Positions 1 to 9,221 of a DNA stretch of 42,529 bases are shown piece by piece (position 1 is the first letter of the stretch; every line of letters starts with the position of its first letter). The DNA is from Treponema sp. (GTDB lineage: Bacteria > Spirochaetota > Spirochaetia > Treponematales > Treponemataceae). The notes beneath the pieces are model-generated. The model was given only the letters and a program-made list of their open reading frames with translations, did not search any database and was not told where the DNA came from. Location: positions 1 to 42,529 of the forward strand of contig JAEENG010000073.1 of assembly GCA_016283615.1 (NCBI GenBank), in the 5' to 3' direction. The translations under genes and the position numbers were made by a program.

Positions 1-1
1 A

Positions 2-1897
2 TCACGCATGAATGCTTTGTCACGTTATGTTCATGCTGATATTGCCCGATGGGGCTCTGTTGAACAGATAGGACGCTGGCTTGAAAATGAAACAGTTGAT
101 GCCGAAAGCGGTTTTGACTATGTAATGTTCTGTGGCCCGGACGGACTGGCTTATACTACAACAGGTACCCGTACTGATATTCATACCCGTCCATACTTTA
201 CAGCAATTATGGAGGACGGAAATTCAAGATATATTGATGACCCGGTAATTTCCAAAACAACAGGAAATCCTGTAATTCATATTACTCGTGCAGTTGAACA
301 GAACGGACAAATAATCGGTCTTTTTGCAGGTGTTATGAACCTTGACAAAGTAAGCGCCATCACAGCAATCAAATTTGGTGAAGGCGGGTACGGCTGGATG
401 CTTGCAAGCGATGGTACAGTAATCGCCCATCCAAATGAAGAATTCATTATGAATAAAAACTTTATTACCGGCCTTTCGGAAGGTTTTGAAGATATGGCAG
501 CGGTTGCCCAGGAAATTGCCAACCACAACCAGGGCAATGCGGTAATCAGAGGTCTTAACGGCGGACATGATTATATCTTCTACCGTGGAATTGAAGGTTG
601 TCCATGGGGACTTGCCCTTACAGTTCCTGAAGCACAGATTACAAACATTTCAATCGAAATCAGAAAGGTACTCCTTGCGTGCGGCGGACTTGCCGTAGCA
701 ATCTTTGTAATCGTAATCGGTCTTGCAATTGCAAAAAGCTTAAAACCGCTCAAAATTGTAGAAAACGCAATTACCGGTATTTCTGCAGGAAACGCCGACC
801 TTACTCAGCGTATCGAAGTTAAATCAAACAACGAAATCGGAACTGTAGTTCAGGGATTCAACAACTTTACGGCCAAACTCCAGTCGATTATCGCTGACGT
901 AAAATCATCAAAAGAAGAACTTTCACTTGCCGGCCAGAACATGACTGCAAGTACAGAAGATACAGCATCTTCAATTACACAGATTCTTACAAGTATTGAT
1001 GAAGTTACAAACCAGGTAATGAATCAGAGTGCCGGTGTAGAAGAAACAGCCGGTGCCGTAAACGAAATCGCTTCAAACATTCAGTCTCTTGAACACATGA
1101 TTGAAAACCAGAGTGCGGGTGTTACACAGGCATCGGCCGCTGTAGAAGAGATGATCGGAAACATTGCTTCGGTTAACAAGTCAGTTGACCGAATGGCTGA
1201 GTCATTCCAGGAACTCAATGAAAACGCCCACACTGGTTTTATCAAGCAGCAGGACGTTAACGAACGTATCGTTCAGATTGAACAGCAGTCATCTATGCTT
1301 AAAGAAGCAAATACTGCAATCAGTGCAATCGCCGAACAGACAAACCTCCTTGCCATGAACGCCGCAATCGAAGCTGCACACGCCGGCGAAGCCGGAAAGG
1401 GCTTCTCTGTAGTTGCTGACGAAATCCGTAAACTTTCGGAAACTTCAACAATGCAGTCTAAGACAATTGGTGAACAGCTGAATAAAATTCAGGAACAGAT
1501 TAACAGCGTAGTAAGTGCCAGCAACGAATCAAGCCAGGCTTTCGAAACTGTATCAAAGAAGATTGAAGCAACTGACGAACTTGTAAATCAGATTAAGGCT
1601 GCAATGCAGGAACAGAACGAAGGTTCTAAGCAGATCAGCGAAGCACTCCATGTTATGAATGACAGTACTTCTGAAGTTCGTAACGCTTCTGCAGAAATGG
1701 CAGAAGGTAATAAGGCAATTCTTGATGAAGTTAATAACCTTCAGACTGCGACATCGATTATCCGCGACAGTATGAGTCAGATGTCCAGCGGTGCAAAGAA
1801 GATTAGCGAAAACGGAAGGGCTTTGACGGAAGTTTCTACACAGATTCAGAGTTCAATCAATAAGATTGGTGCTCAGATTGATCAGTTCAAGGTGTAA
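2..1897 (+). CDS. Methyl-accepting chemotaxis protein, 5'-truncated by the window edge
   Basis: Inner-membrane chemoreceptor that would pass ligand binding in the periplasm to CheA/CheW. Visible order: a periplasmic dCache-like sensor (to about residue 215, counting from the ATG at base 8), one transmembrane helix (about 219-244, rich in V, I, A and G), a HAMP segment (about 245-297), and a long coiled-coil signalling domain. The conserved hairpin tip lies at about 437-478, with the core [19 protein letters not shown]. The frame is open upstream of base 8 and the usual N-terminal transmembrane helix is missing, so the gene most likely starts outside the window and the ATG at 8 is internal. 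It is followed by a strong terminator at 1922. The ligand cannot be inferred. Confidence 0.93.
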   Translation, partial: SRMNALSRYVHADIARWGSVEQIGRWLENETVDAESGFDYVMFCGPDGLAYTTTGTRTDIHTRPYFTAIMEDGNSRYIDDPVISKTTGNPVIHITRAVEQNGQIIGLFAGVMNLDKVSAITAIKFGEGGYGWMLASDGTVIAHPNEEFIMNKNFITGLSEGFEDMAAVAQEIANHNQGNAVIRGLNGGHDYIFYRGIEGCPWGLALTVPEAQITNISIEIRKVLLACGGLAVAIFVIVIGLAIAKSLKPLKIVENAITGISAGNADLTQRIEVKSNNEIGTVVQGFNNFTAKLQSIIADVKSSKEELSLAGQNMTASTEDTASSITQILTSIDEVTNQVMNQSAGVEETAGAVNEIASNIQSLEHMIENQSAGVTQASAAVEEMIGNIASVNKSVDRMAESFQELNENAHTGFIKQQDVNERIVQIEQQSSMLKEANTAISAIAEQTNLLAMNAAIEAAHAGEAGKGFSVVADEIRKLSETSTMQSKTIGEQLNKIQEQINSVVSASNESSQAFETVSKKIEATDELVNQIKAAMQEQNEGSKQISEALHVMNDSTSEVRNASAEMAEGNKAILDEVNNLQTATSIIRDSMSQMSSGAKKISENGRALTEVSTQIQSSINKIGAQIDQFKV

Positions 1898-1921
1898 GCA
1901 GACAATAAGCCTTAAATAACA

Positions 1922-1965
1922 ATGCCTGGTTTGGGAACAAACGCTCCTGAACCAGGCATTTTTTT
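1922..1965 (+). terminator. Rho-independent terminator of the chemoreceptor gene
   Basis: Perfect 10-bp stem ATGCCTGGTT / AACCAGGCAT (1922-1931 with 1950-1959) followed by a run of six T (1960-1965). It lies 25 nt after the stop codon. The T run favours the plus strand. The convergent gene ettA ends at 2000, so the stem could also act weakly in the other direction. Confidence 0.85.
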
Positions 1966-1999
1966 GATGGATTATCGGGTCATGTCCGATAATGACACC

Positions 2000-3763
2000 T
2001 TATCGTGTGAGTTTTCTGTAAACAGTTTTGTGAGGATGATCCTCGTCAATTCCCAAAACATTCTTGCGCCATTCAACATACTCAGACCAGTTTCCTTCAA
2101 AGAAATGAACATCACTGTTGTTTTCGTATGCGAGGATGTGAGTACAGATACGGTCGAGGAAGTAGCGGTCATGGCTGATAACCATAACAACGCCCGCAAA
2201 ACCGTTGATTGCCTCTTCCAGGGAGCGTGTTGTTGCAATATCAAGGTCGTTTGTAGGTTCGTCCAGGAGCAGCACGTTGCCGGCCTCTTTGAACATCATA
2301 CCCATGTTAAGGCGGTTCTTTTCACCACCGGAAAGTACGCTGATTTTTTTGTTCTGTTCTGCGCTGTTAAAGTTGAACCATGAACAGTATGCGTGGGCGT
2401 TGATTTCGCGGACAGCACCGTTAATCGGGTGACCTTTTTCGTCCACTGCACCGAGTTTAACCAGGTCTGAGCCGCCCGAAAGCATTTCATAAACTGTTTT
2501 GTTCGGGTCAAGTTTTGAACGCATCTGGTCTACATAAACGAGTTTTACTGTTTCGCCGATTTTGATGCTTCCTGAATCAGGATCTTCTGTTCCGAGGCTT
2601 CCGTCAGGGAGTTCTACTTTTTGTCCGGCGGCGCTTGCAATCATCTTGAATAAGGTAGTTTTACCGGCACCGTTTGGACCGACGATTCCCACAACTGCGC
2701 CCGCAGGAATATGGAAGTCGAGGTTTTCAAAAAGAACGCGGTCATCAAAACTCTTGGTAAGTTTTTCTGCATCGATAACAACATTACCGAGGCGCGGACC
2801 TGCTGGAATTGAAATCTGAGTATCTTTAAGCTGAACACGCTTGCTCTCTTCTGCAAGAAGGCTTTCGTATTTGCTGATATGTTCCTTGTGTTTTGCCTGA
2901 CGTCCCTTTGCACCCGCATGAATCCATTCAAGTTCTTCCTGCATTTCCCGGCGGCGTGTAGAAGCCTGCTTTTCTTCCAGGGCGAGGCGTTTTTCTTTGG
3001 CTTCGAGCCATTCAGTGTAATTTCCTTTGAACGGATAACCTTCGCCACGGTCCATTTCCAGAATCCAGCCTGCAACATTGTCCAGGAAGTAACGGTCGTG
3101 GGTAATTGCGATGATGGTTCCAGGATAATCCTTTAAGTGGCGTTCGAGCCATGCAACGGTTTCTGCATCCAGGTGGTTTGTAGGTTCATCAAGAAGCAGA
3201 ATATCAGGTTTCTGGAGAAGGAGACGGCAGAGGGCAACACGGCGGCGTTCACCACCGGAAAGAACGTCAACAACCTGGTCAGCCGGAGGACAGCGCAGGG
3301 CGTCCATAGCGAGTTCGAGGTTTGAGTCCAGGTTCCATGCGTCTGCAGCGTCGAGTTTTTCCTGGATTTCGGCCTGACGTGCGCAAAGCTTGTCAAAGTC
3401 AGCATCCGGATCACCAAATGCTTCGTTAACCTTATCAAATTCTGCAAGAAGGTCAGTGATAGGTTTAACGCCTTCTTTTACGATTTCGAGAACAGTTTTG
3501 CCCGGTTCAAGATATGGTTCCTGTTCAAGGTAGCCCATAGTGTAGCCCGGCAGGAGATGAGTTTCGCCGGTGTAGTCTTTATCGATTCCGGCAAAAATCT
3601 TAAAGAGCGAAGATTTACCGGCACCGTTTTCACCGATTACGCCGATTTTAGCCCCATAGTAATAAGAAATGGAAATGTCTTTAAGGACAACCTTTGTTCC
3701 ATACGCGCGACTAACGCGATCCATTGTGTAAATGATTTTTTTGTCGTCAAATGTCTTAGCCAT
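2000..3763 (-). CDS. ettA: Energy-dependent translational throttle protein EttA (ABC-F ATPase)
   Basis: Soluble ABC-F protein that, in the family, binds the ribosomal E site and gates entry into elongation according to the ATP/ADP ratio. It has two ATP-binding cassettes and no membrane helices. Walker A of the first is GENGAGKS at about 44-51, followed by an LSGGE signature and [13 protein letters not shown]; the second has GPNGAGKT and [13 protein letters not shown]. The interdomain arm region is rich in K, R and E. The sequence follows E. coli EttA closely through whole blocks such as [13 protein letters not shown] and [17 protein letters not shown]. Length is 587 aa against about 555 in E. 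coli. No Shine-Dalgarno precedes the ATG; instead TATACT lies 6 nt upstream, suggesting a leaderless mRNA. Confidence 0.95.
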   Translation of the reverse strand: MAKTFDDKKIIYTMDRVSRAYGTKVVLKDISISYYYGAKIGVIGENGAGKSSLFKIFAGIDKDYTGETHLLPGYTMGYLEQEPYLEPGKTVLEIVKEGVKPITDLLAEFDKVNEAFGDPDADFDKLCARQAEIQEKLDAADAWNLDSNLELAMDALRCPPADQVVDVLSGGERRRVALCRLLLQKPDILLLDEPTNHLDAETVAWLERHLKDYPGTIIAITHDRYFLDNVAGWILEMDRGEGYPFKGNYTEWLEAKEKRLALEEKQASTRRREMQEELEWIHAGAKGRQAKHKEHISKYESLLAEESKRVQLKDTQISIPAGPRLGNVVIDAEKLTKSFDDRVLFENLDFHIPAGAVVGIVGPNGAGKTTLFKMIASAAGQKVELPDGSLGTEDPDSGSIKIGETVKLVYVDQMRSKLDPNKTVYEMLSGGSDLVKLGAVDEKGHPINGAVREINAHAYCSWFNFNSAEQNKKISVLSGGEKNRLNMGMMFKEAGNVLLLDEPTNDLDIATTRSLEEAINGFAGVVMVISHDRYFLDRICTHILAYENNSDVHFFEGNWSEYVEWRKNVLGIDEDHPHKTVYRKLTR

Positions 3764-3769
3764 GAGTTA

Positions 3770-3775
3770 AGTATA
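3770..3775 (-). promoter_or_regulatory. Predicted -10 box of ettA, leaderless architecture
   Basis: On the minus strand TATACT is followed by 6 nt (TAACTC) and then the ATG of ettA. AAGACA lies 17 nt upstream as a possible -35 (4 of 6 matches to TTGACA). Transcription would start at or next to the A of the start codon. There is no Shine-Dalgarno. Confidence 0.6.
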
Positions 3776-3846
3776 TAGGAATAAGTAAGTTGTGTCTTTA
3801 GGGATAAAGAGGGGGTATTGAACTGTTATTTTGCGCGGCGGAAATT

Positions 3847-5811
3847 TTAGTTGGAAACGGTTGTTGTAAATTCAGTTGAATAGAATGTCTGTCCGTTGTA
3901 AATTCCAGCTGCCTGCAGGGTATAAGTTCCCTTAAATGGCAGGATTACTGTGTATGAGTAAGTAGATTGTGCTGAGCCGTCTGTCGGGACATTTACAGTT
4001 GACTGAACGTTTCCGTTAAGAAGGAATTTGAACTGTTCAAATTGAGAATTTGGTAATGAAGAACGGTCAACCGTAAGGGTAATATAAGTTCCTGCGGATA
4101 AGGTTGAAATTCCATTTGCGTTGGAACCTGTTCCCCAGGCAGAACCTGCGGCTGTTGCTCCATAGGTCAGATGTACAGAATCATTATCGATATAGACATC
4201 GGAAGAATTCTGCATTGTATAGGCTGCAACAAATGTTCTGTTTACAAAACTGTCAACACTTGTAATTTCAATCTGTGTAGAGTCACCGTAGGCAAACCAC
4301 TTGCTCCATGGCTGATCCAGAGTTGAATAATATAATACCGGCCAGTCATTCTGACTTGCAAATGTCGGGTCAGAAGGGTCTGCAATTTCCGCCGGCGTCA
4401 GAAGTGATGTAGCTGAGCCTGTGTAAATGTGATATTCGTTATAATACTGTCCTTCGTGTGCGGTGCCGCGGTTTGTGAGCATGGTTCCGTCAGCAAGATT
4501 GTAAGATAAAACAAATGTATTTACACGGGTATATGGTGAAGAATCTGTCGCGCCAAATCCGGTGAGTTCACCGTAATCGCTGTCATCAGCGATATCAGTA
4601 GAAGTAATGCGTGAAACACTGCTGGATGAACCGAAGGAGTTAACGGAATACAGTTCAATATCATAGAGCTTTCCGGTAGCAAGTTTAAGAACATATTCTT
4701 CGCTTCCTGACCAGAGGGAGCCTCCGATGTAACCCACACCGTCCTGGGCAAAGGTAACGGAAGAAAACCTTTTACTGCCATCAGTCGGTTCACTGTACTG
4801 GCCTGTAAGCGTTGTCGTAGTGCCTGTTGTAGCTGTATTTGACGCATAGGAGCGCAGTTTGAGCACAAAATATTCTTCATTTGTTGAAACATCATCCCAG
4901 CGGATTACAGCATTATATGAATCGGCCGTTAATGTTGAATCAATTCTGTGAAGCGTTAAATTTTGCGGTGCTGCAGGTTTTGTTGAGAGAATGTTTGGGA
5001 TTGTGATTGTTTTTGTAGTCTGGCGTCCAGGTTCAATTACAAGCAGATCACTCCAGAATCCTGAACGCTTTGTTACTGAATTTTCCGTATAGAAAAATTC
5101 AACTGTAAGAATGTAAGAACCCGGGTTCATCAGGTTTCTTTGAGCCGTATATCCTTCGCCAAGCCATTTTGCCAGCTCTGTGGTGTCTCCGGTGGAAAAG
5201 AAACTGTATATTTCATGGCCGGTTAACGGGTCACAGATTTTTCCTGATACGGAACTTGCCATCTGGTTAAAGGTAGCAGCTCCGTCTGAGTTATATTTAA
5301 ATGTCAGCGAGCAGCTGCCCTGAGTAGATACCTCGGCACTTGTTAAGACAAAAGCAACGGTTGTAATGTAACTTGTGTCGACGGTTGCATATCCGCGCAA
5401 AACTTCTGTTGTGCCTGCAGCATCACTATATGCGTGGAGTACAAAATTCCATACAGAAGGCTTGAGACCGACTATTGTACCTGTACCGTCGTTTGCTATT
5501 GCGATTGAATTTGAATAGAAATCACCGTCATAATTTTCTCCTTCGATTATAAACTTTCTAACATCTTCAAGAAGATAGGTCGAAGGTGCGACAGTTTTTG
5601 CAACTGACACATTTGAATTCTGACTGTAATTTGTGATGACAATGGAAACTTCATCATCCTGAGAATTTGAGATTAAAGCACCCTGTATAACATTTGAACA
5701 GCCTGTAACAGACAGCAAAACGAGCATTGCAATAACGGTATAAGTATCGTTAAAGCAATGCTTTATGCGAGATGCTGTTCTGTTAAAAAAGTTCAAAAAT
5801 AACCTGTGCAT
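3847..5811 (-). CDS. Large lipoprotein with fibronectin-III-like domain (paralogue of the next upstream gene)
   Basis: Predicted secreted lipoprotein of 654 aa, function unknown. The N-terminus has a basic segment, a hydrophobic stretch and a lipobox ending SVTGC. The body is rich in S, T, Y and G, typical of beta-sandwich surface proteins. A segment beginning APQNLTLHRIDS and containing AVIRWDDVSTNEEYFVLKLR looks like a fibronectin type III strand pattern and matches the same place in the neighbouring lipoprotein (APTLLAAQLMDG, LFWQDNAKNEESFELFIRKF). I chose the ATG at 5811; an in-frame TTG at 5853 lies inside a GC-rich hairpin and has no ribosome site. It is the last gene of a three-lipoprotein operon. 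No clear terminator follows. Confidence 0.8.
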   Translation of the reverse strand: MHRLFLNFFNRTASRIKHCFNDTYTVIAMLVLLSVTGCSNVIQGALISNSQDDEVSIVITNYSQNSNVSVAKTVAPSTYLLEDVRKFIIEGENYDGDFYSNSIAIANDGTGTIVGLKPSVWNFVLHAYSDAAGTTEVLRGYATVDTSYITTVAFVLTSAEVSTQGSCSLTFKYNSDGAATFNQMASSVSGKICDPLTGHEIYSFFSTGDTTELAKWLGEGYTAQRNLMNPGSYILTVEFFYTENSVTKRSGFWSDLLVIEPGRQTTKTITIPNILSTKPAAPQNLTLHRIDSTLTADSYNAVIRWDDVSTNEEYFVLKLRSYASNTATTGTTTTLTGQYSEPTDGSKRFSSVTFAQDGVGYIGGSLWSGSEEYVLKLATGKLYDIELYSVNSFGSSSSVSRITSTDIADDSDYGELTGFGATDSSPYTRVNTFVLSYNLADGTMLTNRGTAHEGQYYNEYHIYTGSATSLLTPAEIADPSDPTFASQNDWPVLYYSTLDQPWSKWFAYGDSTQIEITSVDSFVNRTFVAAYTMQNSSDVYIDNDSVHLTYGATAAGSAWGTGSNANGISTLSAGTYITLTVDRSSLPNSQFEQFKFLLNGNVQSTVNVPTDGSAQSTYSYTVILPFKGTYTLQAAGIYNGQTFYSTEFTTTVSN

Positions 5812-5839
5812 TTTAAAACCCAAAAAAGTTCTGCCAGAC

Positions 5840-5866
5840 CCCGGTTCCGGCAAAGCCGGAACCGGG
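5840..5866 (-). repeat. GC-rich perfect hairpin between two lipoprotein genes
   Basis: Arms CCCGGTTCCGGC and GCCGGAACCGGG (12 bp, perfect) enclose a 3-nt AAA loop. It sits between the stop of the 5897-7972 gene and the start of the 3847-5811 gene. In the direction of transcription a CTTTTTT tract follows only about 12 nt later, so it may be a leaky terminator or an RNA-stabilising hairpin that sets the ratio of the two lipoproteins. Confidence 0.65.
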
Positions 5867-5896
5867 ACCAGGTAAAACCAGATAAACTAATTAAAA

Positions 5897-7972
5897 TTAG
5901 TTGTCTTTGTTAATGTAGAACGATGCACTTGCACTTTCTCCTGTTGCAGTGTATGCGTCTACGCGGATACAAGTTGAACTTCCCATCGGGAGTCTACTTG
6001 TAGAGAAGCTTGTAAATGTAAGGGATTCAGCATAGAGCTTGTTGTCATACTGAACATCTCCTACCCACAATGCATATCTTACAAAGATCGGGTTGGTTGT
6101 TACCTTAACATAAACAAACTGTTCGTCTCCACCACGGGCAACTGTAATAGTACCGTTTTTACATGCTGTACCACTTGCGGCTCCTGTTGCAGCGTTTGCA
6201 TAGTATGCGTCAACATTGGTATCAGAGAATAACTCATGAGCAAGCTGGGCAATTGTTGTGCTTGTAATGGTGATATCACCTGTTGTAGCACCGTAAAGTG
6301 CCATAACAGTGAAGTTTCCATATGCATTTGTGTTGTAAGTTACTGCAGTAGCAGTTAATGGAGTAGAACTTTCTGTAGGACTAATCCACTTTGTATATGG
6401 AACAGAATCTCTGAGAAGAGTGTTTGTTGAACCGTCGATTACTATTAACGGAATATATTTACCTGCATCACCTTCGCCATCAGTAAAAAGTTTATACGGT
6501 TTGTATTCAACATAGTTAACGCCTGTAAATATGTGACTTACAGCTTCGGAAGAGTCAAAGTCAACATCAGGGAGTGTCAGTACACCGCCATCAAGCTGGT
6601 ATGTAATCTTAACCATGCTGATGTGATTCCATTTAGAATCTGTACCGACTCCGTAACCGGTTACATATTTATCATCGAGAGTCGACATAAATGTTTTTGA
6701 ACTTGTAGGAGCCGGAGCTTCGTTAGTAGGTGTAGCGATTTCGAGCTGTGTATGATTTGCTGAATCGGCAACGCGTACACATGATGCTGAAGTACCGATA
6801 GAGTTAACAGCACGAATCTGTACATCCCAGAGTGTTCCTGTAGGGAAACTCAATACAAGTTCTTCACTTCCTGCAAACAATGAACCTGAAACATATTTGA
6901 TAACGTTTTGTGTACCTGTAGCAGCAGCTCCGCTACCAAAGTATTTAGTTCCATCGAGACCAAGAATTGTACCGTAGTCGTACTTCATTTCCTGCAGGCT
7001 TGGAGTAAATTCTGCATCTGCTGTCTTAGATGTATAAGCAGTAGTAGTGTCAGTAAATTTACGGATAAACAGTTCAAAAGATTCTTCGTTCTTTGCATTA
7101 TCCTGCCAGAAGAGGCGGACATTGTAGAAGTCTTCGTCTTCAGTGCCGTCCATGAGCTGGGCTGCAAGAAGAGTAGGAGCTGCAGGAGCTGTTTTGATAA
7201 TATTGTCGTCGAGAATGAGTTCACCTTCTGTCTTACGACCTGGTTCGATAACGATTTTTTCAGAAGCAAAACCAAGCTTTGTTGTGCCTTGTTTAATGTA
7301 AACACCGAAGGTATAAGAACCAGGAGTTACACCTGTTGCATCTGCTGTAAAGCCGGATGCTTCAGCAATTGCTTTAGAGTTTTCTGCAGTCTGGTCTGTA
7401 ATGGCAGTTCCATCAACACCTAAAGTACCTGCCGGAACACCTGTCAATTCATTATACAGACCCCAGCTGATTACATAAGAATCTTTCCAGGCTCCGCCTT
7501 CATATTTAATAACAATTTCGTAAGAACCGGTAGTTACAAGACCGATAGAAGACAGGTTGAAAGTTACTGTATCCTGGCCTGTACTCTTGAGGGTACATAC
7601 AGATGTTCCCTGCAGAAGCTTACCGCCTTCGTCGTTTACGGCATAAAGAGTTAAAGTCCAGTCATCAAGTGCAAGATCGGTAATGCTTGCAGACCCGTCT
7701 TCGATAGCATCTTTTTCGATATCGGTAGCAGCGAGAGTGTAGCCTTCTTTTGATTCACCTGTAATTACATAGTGATCAATTTCATCGCTGTCGACAGTCA
7801 ATGTATCCGGTGCAAGAGTAGCACGGGAAATACTTCCGAGAGACAAGTGAACAGTTGCTTTGTCTCCGATGTTTTTGCCGGATAAAGTACCTGTAGTAAG
7901 GTTGTTACATCCGACAATGACCAACATTGTGGCAATTGCAAAGATTGCCACTGCTTTGATTTTTTTAACCAT
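5897..7972 (-). CDS. Large lipoprotein with fibronectin-III-like domain
   Basis: Predicted lipoprotein of 691 aa, function unknown. A short basic N-terminus (MVKKIK) precedes a hydrophobic stretch and the lipobox VIVGC, giving a diacylated Cys near residue 22. The mature protein is rich in T, S, A, G and Y. A fibronectin-like segment (APTLLAAQLMDG then FYNVRLFWQDN) aligns with the downstream lipoprotein at 3847-5811, so the two are tandem paralogues. The start at 7972 is fixed by a strong Shine-Dalgarno (GGAGGT, plus-strand 7979-7984); a longer frame to 8035 would overlap the upstream gene and lacks a ribosome site. It is the middle gene of the operon, 44 nt after the small lipoprotein. Confidence 0.85.
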   Translation of the reverse strand: MVKKIKAVAIFAIATMLVIVGCNNLTTGTLSGKNIGDKATVHLSLGSISRATLAPDTLTVDSDEIDHYVITGESKEGYTLAATDIEKDAIEDGSASITDLALDDWTLTLYAVNDEGGKLLQGTSVCTLKSTGQDTVTFNLSSIGLVTTGSYEIVIKYEGGAWKDSYVISWGLYNELTGVPAGTLGVDGTAITDQTAENSKAIAEASGFTADATGVTPGSYTFGVYIKQGTTKLGFASEKIVIEPGRKTEGELILDDNIIKTAPAAPTLLAAQLMDGTEDEDFYNVRLFWQDNAKNEESFELFIRKFTDTTTAYTSKTADAEFTPSLQEMKYDYGTILGLDGTKYFGSGAAATGTQNVIKYVSGSLFAGSEELVLSFPTGTLWDVQIRAVNSIGTSASCVRVADSANHTQLEIATPTNEAPAPTSSKTFMSTLDDKYVTGYGVGTDSKWNHISMVKITYQLDGGVLTLPDVDFDSSEAVSHIFTGVNYVEYKPYKLFTDGEGDAGKYIPLIVIDGSTNTLLRDSVPYTKWISPTESSTPLTATAVTYNTNAYGNFTVMALYGATTGDITITSTTIAQLAHELFSDTNVDAYYANAATGAASGTACKNGTITVARGGDEQFVYVKVTTNPIFVRYALWVGDVQYDNKLYAESLTFTSFSTSRLPMGSSTCIRVDAYTATGESASASFYINKDN

Positions 7973-8016
7973 GGTTTTACCTCCAATAGTTGATTTATAA
8001 AAAAAGTTTTTGACTT

Positions 8017-8457
8017 TTAATATACATAAAGCCATGCGGTGTCCTTTATGATTTCACCGCTTGTTCGGGTAATGGAAACAGTAAGTTTATAGGTGCCCCA
8101 GCGTTTAATGTTGCTGTTCCTGATATACAGGCTTAATACTCTGTTTGCGCCTAAAATATACTGTTTTCCAACAGGAATATCGTTTGCGTTTTCATCTACC
8201 TCCGCTGTCCAGGTGTAATTTACGCCCCCCGTAGGGGCCGTAAGACACAAGGTTGTTGTATAACTTACGGCATAGTAAGGTCTTAGAATATCCTCGGCGA
8301 TAACATCATCAAGGGTATAACTTTGCTGTACCGTAGCCACTTTAAAATTACTGTTGTAATCTTCAATTAGAGTGTCGATTGAATTGGAGCATCCGCATAA
8401 AGACAGTCCGGCGCACAAAAATGCGGTTGCAAGAACAACAATTTTACATTTTGACAT
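8017..8457 (-). CDS. Small lipoprotein, first gene of the lipoprotein operon
   Basis: Predicted 146-aa lipoprotein. MSKCKIVVL begins a hydrophobic signal and the lipobox ends LSLCGC. The rest has an alternating beta pattern (YTWTAEVDE, YKLTVSITRTSG) suggesting one Ig/PKD-like beta sandwich; I recognise no named family. The ATG at 8457 is supported by GGAGGA 9 nt upstream. The longer open frame to 8553 runs through a terminator-like stem and is rejected. It is co-directional with the two larger lipoproteins and probably co-transcribed with them from the leader at 8458-8700. Confidence 0.8.
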   Translation of the reverse strand: MSKCKIVVLATAFLCAGLSLCGCSNSIDTLIEDYNSNFKVATVQQSYTLDDVIAEDILRPYYAVSYTTTLCLTAPTGGVNYTWTAEVDENANDIPVGKQYILGANRVLSLYIRNSNIKRWGTYKLTVSITRTSGEIIKDTAWLYVY

Positions 8458-8510
8458 CGTTATCTGTCCTCCATACGAGATTTTTGAACTGAAAAGGAAG
8501 TAAAAAAGAC

Positions 8511-8595
8511 AAAAAAAAGGAATTGTCGCATGGCAACAGAGTTTTTCTGTCAATTTTACGCACTTTTCAGTGCTCCACCCAACAATTCCTTTTTT
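8511..8595 (-). promoter_or_regulatory. Structured 5' leader with terminator-like stem upstream of the lipoprotein operon
   Basis: On the minus strand a perfect 14-bp outer stem (AAAAAAGGAATTGT, plus-strand 8513-8526, with ACAATTCCTTTTTT, 8582-8595) closes a 55-nt internal region. That region can form two small hairpins: GCACT-GAAA-AGTGC, with a GNRA tetraloop, and ACAG/CTGT. The outer stem ends in a run of eight U, so the whole is a possible attenuator about 55 nt before the first start codon. No other minus-strand gene ends just upstream that would need a terminator here. I could not match it to a known riboswitch class. Confidence 0.5.
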
Positions 8596-8789
8596 ATAAG
8601 AAAAAGGATAAATCTCCCCGAAACAGTATCGGTAAGATTAGAACTGAACTTTAATAAATTCTTAAGAATTCAAATTTTTTAAAGAAATTGATTATCCCCT
8701 CATTCTGACAAATTTTAACGCCAATGGGGTTTAAAACAACATTATAAGATAATGTTATATAAAAAAGAGTTAAAATCTAATTGGCGTGA
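8596..8789. other. AT-rich divergent intergenic region with palindromes
   Basis: No gene is seen here. It holds a perfect 14-bp palindrome AATTCTTAAGAATT (8657-8670) and a hairpin AACATTAT-AAG-ATAATGTT (about 8740-8758). An inverted pair ACGCCAAT / ATTGGCGT also flanks the second hairpin. These are candidate operators between the lipoprotein operon (minus) and the 8802 gene (plus). No strong -35/-10 pair for the minus-strand operon could be fixed. Confidence 0.4.
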
Positions 8790-8795
8790 TATAAT
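8787..8795 (+). promoter_or_regulatory. Extended -10 box directly before the 8802 gene, leaderless architecture
   Basis: TGATATAAT is a perfect extended -10 (TGnTATAAT). Its last base is followed by exactly 6 nt (GAACGC) and then the ATG at 8802, so transcription should start at the start codon. There is no Shine-Dalgarno. Confidence 0.65.
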
Positions 8796-8801
8796 GAACG
8801 C

Positions 8802-9221
8802 ATGAAACTAAAGGCTTTGATTGAATTTTTATACGCGGACGGCAGATTTTTTCTGAGTTTTATTGCCATATGTCTTTGCTGCATTCTTTGCGGGGTTTTG
8901 CTTACGGTAATTCTGTACACAAAGAAAAATCAAAAAATAAGAAAAGATGCGATAAAACGCTCCAGGGCTGTTCTTGGAGGACTTGCCGGCGAGCAGATTG
9001 CACCGTATCTGCCGGGCTTTCCCTGCAATCCGGCTGAAGTGCGCTTTGTGGGAAAACCTGTTGATTACATAGGTTTTGAAGGAGCGGCTACTGGTGAAGA
9101 AATAAAGGAAATTCTATTTATAGAAGTTAAAACAGGGCAGAGTCAGCTTTCAGAGCGTGAAAGGCAGATAAAAAACGCGGTCGAGAGTGGCCGCGTCCGT
9201 TATGTTGAATACCGTCTTTAA
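8802..9221 (+). CDS. Membrane-anchored Holliday-junction-resolvase-like protein
   Basis: 139-aa protein with one N-terminal transmembrane helix (about 19-41) followed by a cytoplasmic domain resembling the bacterial 'endonuclease related to archaeal Holliday junction resolvase' family (PF10107 type). Typical blocks are RSRAVLGGLAGEQIAPYLPG, the R-F-x-G-x-P-V-D-Y-I segment, and FIEVKTGQSQLSERERQI, where E-x-K resembles a PD-(D/E)XK nuclease core. The membrane anchor is usual in this family and activity has not generally been shown. Its stop codon overlaps that of convergent argC within the shared bases TTAA. The mRNA is probably leaderless. Confidence 0.85.
   Translation: MKLKALIEFLYADGRFFLSFIAICLCCILCGVLLTVILYTKKNQKIRKDAIKRSRAVLGGLAGEQIAPYLPGFPCNPAEVRFVGKPVDYIGFEGAATGEEIKEILFIEVKTGQSQLSERERQIKNAVESGRVRYVEYRL

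Noticed and set aside
1922-2383. 153-codon plus-strand frame at the end of ettA
   Set aside because: Its start codon is the first arm of the terminator stem and the rest is antisense to the second ATPase domain of EttA.
5812-5853. TTG start for the 3847-5811 lipoprotein
   Set aside because: It lies in a 12-bp hairpin, has no ribosome site, and would add a non-signal-like stretch before the basic N-terminus.
6908-7423. 171-codon plus-strand frame rich in Cys and Ser inside a lipoprotein gene
   Set aside because: It is the complement of Thr/Ala-rich codons of the lipoprotein, with no start signals.
8511-8595. Known riboswitch (c-di-GMP, SAM, glycine, fluoride) in the lipoprotein leader
   Set aside because: The GAAA tetraloop hairpin is suggestive, but the conserved core bases of these classes could not be found; it is reported only as a structured leader.
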